The notes beneath the pieces are model-generated. The model worked only from the letters and a program-made list of their open reading frames with translations. It was not told where the DNA came from and did no database searches. This document shows positions 57,201 to 64,000 of a DNA stretch of 64,000 nucleotides, piece after piece (positions within the stretch are counted from its first letter, which is position 1; each line of letters begins with the position of its first letter). The position numbers and the translations under genes are program-made. This DNA comes from Hordeum vulgare subsp. vulgare (Eukaryota > Streptophyta > Magnoliopsida > Poales > Poaceae), in NCBI RefSeq assembly GCF_904849725.1, contig NC_058523.1:207479689-207543688 (forward strand), read 5' to 3'.

Positions 57201-60200
57201 ACATGATCATGCTATCAAATGTCTTGTGCATTTCCAGTCACATTTTTAGTATTTGATTAGAATATATGATTATACTAGAAATGTCAGAAGTTTGTGAGTT
57301 GCAACTCTTATTTTAGTTACTCCTATAACTATTGGATTCTAATTTGTGAATCTTCTTGACATATGGCCAGATGTTACAGATTCTGTGTACTGGAGTGTTA
57401 TTCATATTTTTTACATTGTCCAAAGTTGCCTTACTTTCATGCCTTGTTGTCTCGTCAATATTGTTATTATGTACACCAAGTAGGGAGAACTTAGAATGAA
57501 AATAGTTTGGGTAATTCTTGATACTATTTCTTCTGACAAGGACACAATTCTATTTGCATATCACTGCTCTGGAGACTCTAACTATCAAACTCACTGTAAG
57601 AATGTCATCAAGTGAGAACAGATTGATGCAATACACTAGGTCTACAATAACTTGAACTAAAAGCACTTCTCCTGTGACAGAACTTGTAAAGTTGTAGCCT
57701 TATTTTACTAGGATCAAGGGGAAACTATGGATTGTGGTTGCACAACTGAAAGCAGAATGCAGACTTTAGTTTGTGCAGTTGTGGTGATCATATCCATGAT
57801 TCAATGGTATAATTATACTTGTAGCTATAGTTGTTTAAGTCAAAGAGATTTCAAATAAGTAAAATTTGTAAGCTAATTTTATAGTTAAGCATGTTTCTCT
57901 TACCAGTGCTGCATGGAAGTTTGGCACTACTGTAATTAAGCAACATGATATTAGTTAAATGTTAGGTTCCAGATGTTACCTGAATCTCTGCAGTGTTGAT
58001 ATAGCCCCCTTGCATGGAATCTGTGTTGCTATATGTTCTAGTCAGTCCTTCACCTTCTATCATCCTCTGATACTCGTCGATGTCATTCATATCTAACACC
58101 ACCATATCATTGCTATTACCACCACTGCCATTGAAGAATCCTAATTTTGATGCCTCTGTGTTGTAACTCGGGATCATTGCTCCTGTTTGTGGATACAGGG
58201 CACTATCCAGGGTCATGTACCCTCTGGTTAGTGCCGTCGTGAGGCACTCTTCATCACACCCTAGAGCAAGAGGCATCGAGCTAGGCGCAGTGCTGCTCAT
58301 TTGCATTGCCAGCAAGGGTTCATCTATGCTTTGGGGAAGCCGTGGTTAGCCGAATTGCTCTATGCTAACCTCTCCATTAGCAGCTTGATAGTATCCTGGT
58401 GCTTTAAGTGTCTCATTGATTCAGGGAATGAGCTTGGTATCAGGACATACGTTCTGCTCTTCCTCGAGTAGGGCTGAGAGTGTAGAGTCAAAGCAGGGTA
58501 ACAGGGAGAAGGATATTTCTAGGATGTCATATATGGATGCTATGGAATTTTGGATGTATGGATGCTATGGAACTATATGTATATATGGATGCTATGGAAT
58601 TTTGGATGTATGGATACTATGGAATTTTGATATATGGATCATGAAATTTGTTATGCAACTTTGCATATATGTAATGTGTTGTGGATCAGTAAAACTATTA
58701 GGCACATATTATGTATTATATATATATGTTATGTGCTGTTGAATTTGTGGTTTTGAGACAAAACATATATATGCTAGAATACCAGATACTAATGGAGCAC
58801 CATGGGCTATACTAATGGCACACCTGGGAGGCATACTAATGGCGCACCTGGGAGGCATACTAATGGCGCACCTCGGAGGCATACTAATGGCGCACCTCGG
58901 AGGCATATTAATGGCGCACCTGGGAGGCATACTAATAGCGCACCTGAGAGGCATACTAATAGCGCACCTGAGAGGTATACTAATGGCGCACCTGGGAGGC
59001 ATACTAATGGCGCACCTGAGAGGCATACTAATGGCGCACCTGGGAGGCATACTAATGGCGCACCGTGAGCAATACTAATGGCGCACTGCCTGGTGCGCCA
59101 TTAGTATACCAGATACTAATGGTGCACTTTTGGTGTGCCATTGGTAAAAAAATCTAATGGGGTGATGCTAGTGGCGCACCTATAGTGCGCCATTAGTAGC
59201 CAAAATAGGTGCACCATTAGCAGGCCTTTTCCTAGTAGTGAACTAGCCCTAAGAATTGACCTTTGGAATGTACATACCTCCATGTACTCGGTCTTATCAA
59301 GGAAAATCTTTCGATATTCAGTCTTTGTCTTCGGATCCCCTTGCTTGGCGTACCAATCTCGAACAGCCTGAACACGCAACTCGTGCCTCGTGTTATTCAA
59401 TAAACTCTTGCACTCTTTAACGAGGTTCTTCTTGGCCGCCTCCTCCGTCCCCTCCTCGACCCTAAAGTAACTCTGCAATTATCCCAAATAGATGCACAGA
59501 TGAATAGTGAAATGATTTGGAAGGAAATAACAATATATAACATTGTATACTTTTTATTGGGTAAAATAATAGTTACCCAAAAATCAGCCAACACCTTGTC
59601 GGCCACGCTCACGCAAACAACACCATTGACATGTGTGTTTTCCGGGAGCAGAGCGGCTTGGTAGTGCTCCCACTTGAGTCCTGGCTCGATAACCATACCC
59701 TCATCGGGCAACTGCACTATCCCGGGGAAGTGCTCCCTAAGTAAAGCACCAAGGAGGCAGTTTGGATTCCGGGTATTCTGCGGGTAATCCCACCCCCTAC
59801 ATAATGATAAGGCAAATACATTGGCTAATTGGTGAAATATAATGATATAAGGTACACAATATATATCAACTTACTTCTCGCCATCTGGCTTAATGAACGC
59901 TCTGTGCTGCAACTCCAATCGGTCTGGAACTCGTGTCATACCACGTTGGTAGACCGACTTGCTGGCAGCCCCCTCAGCCTCTGCCTCAGCCCCCTCCGCC
60001 TCAGCCTCCGCCTCAGCACCCTCCGCCTCAGCCTCGTCCTCAGCCTCTGCCTCAGCCCCTGCATCGGTGTCTGCTCCTGGACGGCAGGATCCTGCACCGG
60101 TGACACCCTCGTCTGCAAGGGTGAAGTGGCTGAGACAGAAGTAGCCGAGGGTGGTGGCGACTGGCTCCTATCATGCAGCCTCCCTCTCCCACGACCACGT

Positions 60201-60313
60201 CCTCTGCCTCTCTTCTTTCCTCCGCCTCTCACACAGGGCTCCTCGGCAAAGCTCTGCAACAAAGTTCTCCGTAGCTTCCCAGATGCTATCCTCAACTTAT
60301 CCCCGCCTGCCAT
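51241..60313 (-). CDS. Second CACTA gene (Transposase_24 / TNP1-like), seven or more exons
   Basis: Exons inferred on the minus strand with GT-AG borders: about 60313-59874 (R/G-rich, then acidic AEAE repeats, ending 'AFIKPDGEK'); about 59798-59576 ('NPNCLLGALLREHFPG' to 'VADKVLADFW'); about 59474-59278 ('SYFRVEEGTEEAAKK' to 'DKTEYME'); 52239-52066 ('VPPRWLADKMDCW' to 'GNANIKQYAKKW'); about 51985-51611 ('FSMAHKGSYKSAKAYSEGDG', 'GGGKSHGTLAMCDG', 'LSQIKARQTSSAP'); about 51532-51403 (Glu/Arg-rich coiled-coil-like); about 51316-51258. This matches the putative plant transposase-accessory family found beside TNP2. It probably binds terminal repeats (inference). The frame appears to shift once in the first exon near 60065-60090; the other exons are open. 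One intron holds a whole CACTA element. Confidence 0.78.
52313..52772. repeat. Left hairpin array of CACTA-B (TAATGGCGCACC)
   Basis: Seven or so inverted-repeat units of the form 'actaatggcgcacc' - short loop - 'ggtgcgccattagt', for example 52484-52520, 52527-52563, 52597-52627, 52637-52673, 52689-52722 and 52733-52772. Adjacent units also pair with each other. Confidence 0.88.
52977..53415. repeat. 37-bp GC-rich minisatellite, about 12 copies
   Basis: The core unit includes 'gaccccccgcaccctccccc' and 'gctccaccgccgcc'. Adjacent starts at 53018, 53055 and 53092 are 37 bp apart, and some units carry a 5-bp insertion ('gaccc' or 'gagcc'). Because 37 is not a multiple of three, long Gly/Arg-rich or Pro-rich frames across it cycle through all three frames and are not genes. 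Confidence 0.88.
53515..53700. repeat. First internal hairpin array of CACTA-B
   Basis: Four units 'taatggcgcacc' - loop - 'gatgcgccattgctat', separated by A-rich spacers, lie between the minisatellite and the LSM12-like fragment. Confidence 0.85.
53835..54243 (+). pseudogene. LSM12-like gene fragment (two exons) captured by CACTA-B
   Basis: The ATG at 53835 is preceded by a GC-rich, CCACC-rich leader. Exon 1 encodes 'MEVGGDEFAVGVVISAKTTL', then 'EEFEG', a TAG at 53913-53915, and 'IVSFDRPSSLLII'. This resembles the N-terminal LSM fold of plant LSM12 proteins. After an intron-like gap, exon 2 (about 54070-54243) encodes 'NVRVLKANYIQEFSIVGKYD' and 'DPLDPAGCVLDLAAIHAREE', then a clean donor CAG/GTGCGT. 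The rest of the gene (the anticodon-binding-like C-terminal half) is absent. The exon 1 donor is not obvious and may be mutated. The family call comes from recognition of the protein text and was not checked by search. Confidence 0.72.
54244..55365. other. Interior of CACTA-B after the LSM12-like fragment
   Basis: AT-rich, intron- or flank-like sequence beginning with the donor GTGCGT. A segment at 54860-55140 is moderately GC-rich and could be another captured piece, but I cannot identify it. Confidence 0.45.
55366..55517. repeat. Second internal hairpin array of CACTA-B
   Basis: Three units 'actaatggcgcacc' - loop - 'aatgcgccattactat'. It again sits directly upstream of GC-rich gene-like sequence. 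Confidence 0.82.
55530..55995 (+). pseudogene. GC-rich gene-like fragment(s), unidentified
   Basis: Open text 'AASSAASLVGRVLDGVEYLP' runs to CCCATGG/GTTAGTC, a possible donor. A second piece near 55880-55995 ('LLRLYDTSNYGM', then a stop, 'NNGLALAPQMG') ends at a possible donor GG/GTAAAT. A 35-bp block, 'gacctagggataggtgcaga' and following, recurs at about 55768 and 55881, so part of this is duplicated. The composition fits captured 5' exons of a grass gene. I do not recognise the family. Confidence 0.4.
55996..57961. other. AT-rich interior of CACTA-B
   Basis: No convincing gene. A short repeat ('agatgcataaataac' near 56243, 56312 and 56372) occurs three times. A small exon-like stretch at about 57038-57083 (TGTGTAG before it, AAGTAAGT after it) can read 'CFYGAVATAAVEGSP' but is too short to assign. 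Confidence 0.4.
57962..58500 (-). pseudogene. Captured gene fragment on the opposite strand, unidentified
   Basis: On the minus strand, open text runs from about 58500 with 'SALLEEEQNVCPDTKLIP', one or two in-frame stops, then 'SIDEPLLAMQMSS', 'ALTRGYMTLDSALYPQTGAM', 'NSNDMVVLDMNDIDEYQRMI' and 'GGYINTAEIQ', ending at CAG/GTAACA, a possible donor at about 57974. Amino acid use is that of a real protein rather than chance, and it looks like the regulatory tail of a larger plant protein. I cannot name the family. The opposite strand to the LSM12-like piece implies a separate capture. Confidence 0.5.
58501..58790. other. ATGGATGCTATGG-repeat stretch of CACTA-B
   Basis: 'atggatgctatggaat' recurs four or five times at 58532-58625, followed by TA-rich sequence. 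Non-coding. Confidence 0.6.
58792..59220. repeat. Right repeat array of CACTA-B with 24-bp tandem units
   Basis: About eleven head-to-tail copies of a 24-bp unit ('actaatggcgcacctgggag' plus 'gcat') lie from about 58812 to 59075. Hairpin pairs of 'taatggcgcact' and 'tggtgcgccattagta' then continue to 59220. The 24-bp period creates accidental 8-residue repeat frames in several frames. Confidence 0.9.
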
Positions 60314-60453
60314 GTCTCACCACCTGTAACGATAAATAGTTAAATAATTAGTACAAATTCAAGGACAATAATTGAATGAACAATAATAAATACATGAATA
60401 ATACAACTAATAATTGAATAATTAAACAACAATGTTTGGATGCATACAAAGTA

Positions 60454-63400
60454 CTAATAGTCTCGATCATCTGTCTCTTCTTCATGGTCAATTGAAGCAA
60501 AATCATCATCAGTATCACACGTGTCATCATGACTGATATTGTCATCGGGTTCAGGGACATCATGTGGAAGGCCTTTTTGTAACCGATCAAGCTTTGATAG
60601 CTGATCGGCATTGGTAACTTCTTCTACTTCCACTTCTTCCTCATCATCACGCGAGTCTTGTTCAGGGTGGACGTAGAGCAGTTTCGGGTACGAGGTCTGA
60701 CGCCACGTGATTCTTGGAAGAATTCTCCATCATATGTTATTGGGTCAATTTGAGGTTCATAATCGTCTTCATTTGGGGGAGGTGGTCTAAGATGTGGCGG
60801 CACATCGAACACGACATACCAACCTTCCAAGTTCTTAACACTTTGACAACAGTATGGCAGATAGAAAACTTGGGTGGCCTGTTGAGCCACCATATAGACA
60901 TCGGCACCGCTTAACTGCCTGTCTTGTCGAATTTCGACAATCCCAAGATGTTCATGAGTCCGTCTTGTCTTAGTAGGATCGAACCAATGACATTTGAACA
61001 CAACAACGTTCAGAGGATTTTCACCATAATAATGAAGTTCGTAGACTTCTTCAAGTCTTCCATAATATTCAAAACCTCTCTCGCCTATAGCAGAGACACC
61101 GGAATTGTTTGTTTTTCGACCGGGCATTCAAAGCTTTTTGCTAGCAGTACAAAAGCAATACCCGTTGATGTCGTACTTCTGAAATGTACGGACCATAAAG
61201 TCAAAACCATTAGCTATTTGTCTCAATTCATCGTCGACTTGCTGATCTGAATTAGCCTAGAAGTTAAGAAAAGATAGAATTTGGTATGTTACTCATGAGT
61301 AATAGCAACAAAGGAAATCACTTATTATACATAAGGGAGGTACCGTTTTTTTGAACCAAGATATGAAACCGGGATAGCCGCCTCCTGTCTTTTCAAGAAG
61401 TTCATACTCGAGAATGGATTCTTTTTCGATTGCAACACCATTCAAGAATTGTTCGACCTATCGACTGTATCAATTAATAATAGTTGTTAGACACAAAACT
61501 TGTTAAAAGTTGCGAAACAATGTACAGAGCACTTACTCGATGTATGGCCGAACTTCTGTTAAGTTGTTCAATATATACATCGTTAGTGTGCGCCACTCCT
61601 CGACGCACAGCAACTTTGGTTTTCCCACACCAGAAGGTGCGAGCTTCCCTTTGAAGAGGCTGAGATTGGATTCACGTCGTTTGGGGTCGCCCAGATTGTA
61701 CCGAGGCTTTGGATTATGCAAGCTGTGCATAGTGGCATCATAGTGTGCTGTTACGAAGTTTGCCGCCTCCTCGGTAATGAATGCCTCGGCCATCGATGCT
61801 TCAATTCAACGTTTATTTTTACATTTTCCTCGAAGTGTCTTCTGCATTTTTTCAGTTGCGTAGCACCAACGATTTTGCACAGGGCCACCCAATCTTGCCT
61901 TGGTTGGGAGATGGAAAATCATGTGTTGCATCGGATTAAAGAAGCCCGATGGAAAAATCTTCTCTAACTTGCAGAGCAACTCAGGCGCCAACTCTTCCAT
62001 GTCATATCTCAAGGCACCCGACAACTCTTTAGCACAAAGAACACGGAAGAAATAGCTCAACTCGGCCAATACTAGCCATTCAACCTCGGGGATATAGCCA
62101 CGCAACATCACGGCATTATCCGGTCAAGCCATATGTGCCAATCATGACTCTTGAGCCCAAAAAAATTCATTTTTTCAATGCTCGCTCCCCTCGCTAGATT
62201 CACAGCATACCCATCGGGGAACAACAACTTTTTTTGCACCCACAAGAGGATTTCCCTTATTGCTCCCTTCTCAAGATTGTACCAGGCAGGTGGTTTGGAC
62301 CAATTTTTTCCTCCTTTCGGTTCTCGCATGTTTAGTGATGGCCTATCACACAGAGTCTCCTGGTCAACTCTAGCCTTTGTATTATCTTTGAACTTATCAG
62401 TGTCGAAAAATGTGCCAAGAAGGGCCTCGGTTATATTCTTTTCAGTGTGCCTCATGTCAATGTTGTGTGGAAGTAAGAGGTCTTCGAAGTAGGGGAGATC
62501 CAGATGCATGGCCTATGGGTCCAGGCATGTTCCTCATTATAACCCAAGAAATACCCTGGACGGTTTGGATCAGGCTCCATAGATTTTAAATGTTCATTAA
62601 TTTGTGCCACCTTCAACGCAGGTGGTGTTGAGTGTTTGACAACTTTATCTTTCATGAAATTCTTCTTGTCTTTTCTGAATGGATGGTCCATAGGAAAGAA
62701 CTGTCTATGCAAGTCAAAGAAGGAATACTTCCCACCCGCTGGCAACCAATGAAACTTAAGAGCTGCCTTTCCTTGTGGGCATGGGAACCTTCCATCCACA
62801 CACCAGGCAACGAAAAGCGCAAATTCCGGCAGATCATGCAACGAGTATTGGTACCAAACATACATTTGAAAGTTCTCTTTCTGAGCTATGTCGTATGTGT
62901 TGACCCCATTCACCCAGGCTTCTTTCAAGTCATCCATCAGCGGTTGCATGTACACACTCATATTCTTCCCCGGGTAGTTTGGCCCTGGAATTATCAACGT
63001 CAGAAATATGTGCTTTCTTTGCATAATGGATGATGGTGGAAGATTGAGGGGAATGACAAATACAGGCCAGCAACTATATTGGGTAGCCGTCATACCAAAA
63101 GGATTGAACTCATCGAGGCTGTTGGCGATTCGACAATTCCTTGGTTCTTTAGATTTTTCCTTATGTATACTATCGAATGCCTTCCATGCGTCACCATCTG
63201 AAGGGTGTACCAACATCGGAACTCCGTGTTCGTCTAATTCTTTCCTAATTCCATGTTTGTGCCATGTCATCTGTTTTGTTGTTTCTTCGAGCATGTAAAG
63301 TCGTTGAAGTCTTGGTAGGATCGGTAGATACCGTAGGACACTCACGGGGATTTTGCGCTGCTTCTTCTCACGTTCATTGTTTTCTACCTCAACATATCTG

Positions 63401-63999
63401 GAGGACTTGCAAAATGGACAATATGTTTCGTCCGCATACTCTTTCCTAAATAAGGCACATCCCTTCTCACAAGCATGTATCTGCTCATACGGCATCTTGA
63501 GTGCACTAAGGATTTTGTCTGACTCATATAGGTTTGAAGGCCTAATATGACCTTCTGGTAGAAAGCGCCCAAATAGGGTCATCACTGAGTCAAACAGGTC
63601 TCTTCCAATGTTGAATTAGGCTTTCAGAGCCATTACTTGTGCGATGGCATCTAGCTGAGAAATCTTAGTGTGCTCGTGAAGAGGACGTTTTAAAGACTCC
63701 AACATGGCATAGAAGGCTTTCGCGGATTCCTCCATCTCTTCGTCCTTGTTCCGAGCATCATCAAAGTCATTCACCATGTCTTCAATCCCTGTACCATAAT
63801 CGTCGGTGCGCCGATGCAACACCTCGTCTCTGTTACGTTGGGCCGACTCACCATGAAATGTCCACAAGGTATAGCCGGGAGTAAAACCACGCATCTGCAG
63901 GTGTTTACCCATTACATCCTTTGTCCGTCGCGAATAATTCTTGCACTTAGTGCAGGGGCACCATGTTTTCTGCTGGCCTTTAGAAAATGCCATTTCCAC
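60454..63999 (-). pseudogene. TNP2-type CACTA transposase, broken, N-terminus off the window
   Basis: Order on the minus strand: a transposase-associated zinc domain ('WCPCTKCKNYSRR', 'HLQMRGFTPGYTLW', about 63960-63850); the transposase core from 63585 ('CPFCKSSRYVEV', 'RLYMLEETTKQMTWH', 'HPSDGDAWKAFDSIH', 'LDEFNPFGMTATQYSCWPV', 'LMDDLKEAWVNGVNTYD', 'DLPEFALFVAWCVDGR'); 'DLPYFEDLLLPHNIDM'; a DUF4218-like block ('LVLAELSYFFRVLCAKEL', 'GFFNPMQHMIFHLP'); a DUF4216-like block ('VYMVAQQATQVFYLPYC'); and an acidic tail ending at the TAG at 60454-60456. In-frame stops lie at 63616-63618, 61806-61808 and 61128-61130. Frame changes lie near 62500, 62110 and 60690. The enzyme cuts and joins CACTA ends in related active elements. 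This copy should be inactive. Confidence 0.88.
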
Positions 64000-64000
64000 G

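Larger units (their letters stand above)
52297..59240. mobile_element. Non-autonomous CACTA (CACTA-B) with captured gene fragments
   Basis: Left end CACTACTAGGAAAAGG; right end is its inverted complement (ccttttcctagtagtg, ending at 59240). The target duplication AAC is at 52294-52296 and 59241-59243. The total is 6,944 bp. It has no TNP2 or second-gene domain. It holds hairpin arrays at both ends and at two internal sites, a 37-bp minisatellite, an LSM12-like gene fragment and other gene-like pieces. This is the Pack-CACTA style of element, which carries host sequences while depending on a partner. Confidence 0.92.
52240..59277 (-). other. Intron of the second CACTA-A gene, enlarged by CACTA-B
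   Basis: The donor reads GAG/GTATGTAC at 59278/59277 and the acceptor ATTCATAG/GTGCCC at 52240/52239. Removing CACTA-B and one AAC leaves a 91-nt intron. The joined codons give 'EYME' followed by 'VPPRW', in line with family sequence. Confidence 0.8.
49752..64000 (-). mobile_element. Large CACTA transposon (CACTA-A), right end outside the window
   Basis: The left terminus is CACTACTGGAATC. A dense subterminal array of GACGGCAAAG / CTTTGCCGTC units follows to about 50300. On the minus strand it encodes a TNP2-type transposase (60454 to beyond 63999) and downstream a multi-exon second gene (about 51240-60313), the usual two-gene layout of plant CACTA elements. The left end is therefore its 3' end. 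A predicted duplication CTA (49749-49751) awaits the other end. A 6.9-kb CACTA is nested inside. Confidence 0.9.

Noticed and set aside
58709..59078. Open frames with eight-residue repeats on both strands
   Set aside because: They arise from a 24-bp tandem array in a CACTA terminus. Several frames are open at once.

Overview
This window looks like intergenic heterochromatin from a Triticeae grass (wheat, Aegilops, barley or rye type). I see no complete host gene, tRNA, rRNA or CRISPR. Almost every base can be assigned to a transposable element: Athila-type Gypsy retrotransposons with LTRs starting TGATACGTCTCC and a tRNA-Asp-type primer binding site, two Copia elements, long-LTR Gypsy fragments, and CACTA DNA transposons with CACTA-type termini and 3-bp target duplications. 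Family-level calls rest on recognition of motifs and domain order, not on a database search.

Layout, left to right. (1) 1-407 is a partial Athila-type LTR. (2) 408-811, 2705-5730 and 20669-about 21010 are pieces of one long-LTR Gypsy repeat. It is split by a 1.9-kb non-autonomous CACTA (812-2701, target duplication ACT) and by a Copia element on the minus strand (5731-20668, identical-length 367-bp LTRs). The Copia element is itself split by an Athila-type Gypsy (11572-19767, target duplication CGCCG). (3) About 21011-26539 and 31382-31600 are a decayed SIRE/Maximus-type Copia on the plus strand, interrupted by a second, coding-less Athila-type element (26540-31376, target duplication AGCAT). 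(4) About 31600-37370 is a Gypsy gag-protease relic cut in two by a 4.0-kb solo LTR (32301-36336). (5) 37371-43580 is an Athila-type 3' end followed by Copia LTR sequence, with the chimeric junction tandemly duplicated. (6) 43580-44587 is a minus-strand Gypsy integrase relic. (7) 44588-49751 is a plus-strand Athila-type element with a long gag-protease reading frame but no reverse transcriptase or integrase. (8) 49752 to beyond the right edge is a large CACTA transposon on the minus strand, carrying TNP2-type transposase and a multi-exon second gene. A second, 6.9-kb non-autonomous CACTA (52297-59240) sits inside a 91-nt intron of that second gene.

The most interesting part is 49752-64000. 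The inner CACTA has target duplication AAC, four clusters of TAATGGCGCACC hairpins, a 37-bp minisatellite, a captured fragment of an LSM12-like gene (5' leader plus two exons, one premature stop), and at least one further captured gene piece on the opposite strand. Its insertion preserved the splice sites of the outer transposon's gene. Also notable are a 453-bp stretch with no differences between two otherwise diverged Athila-type elements about 14.7 kb apart, fourfold iteration of primer-binding-site-like sequence at 46024-46172, and two independent Athila-type elements that carry gag-protease only.

Functionally, nothing here is likely to act for the host. Retrotransposon pol genes are broken by stops, frameshifts and loss of catalytic residues. 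The CACTA transposase carries several stops and frameshifts, while most exons of its companion gene are still open.
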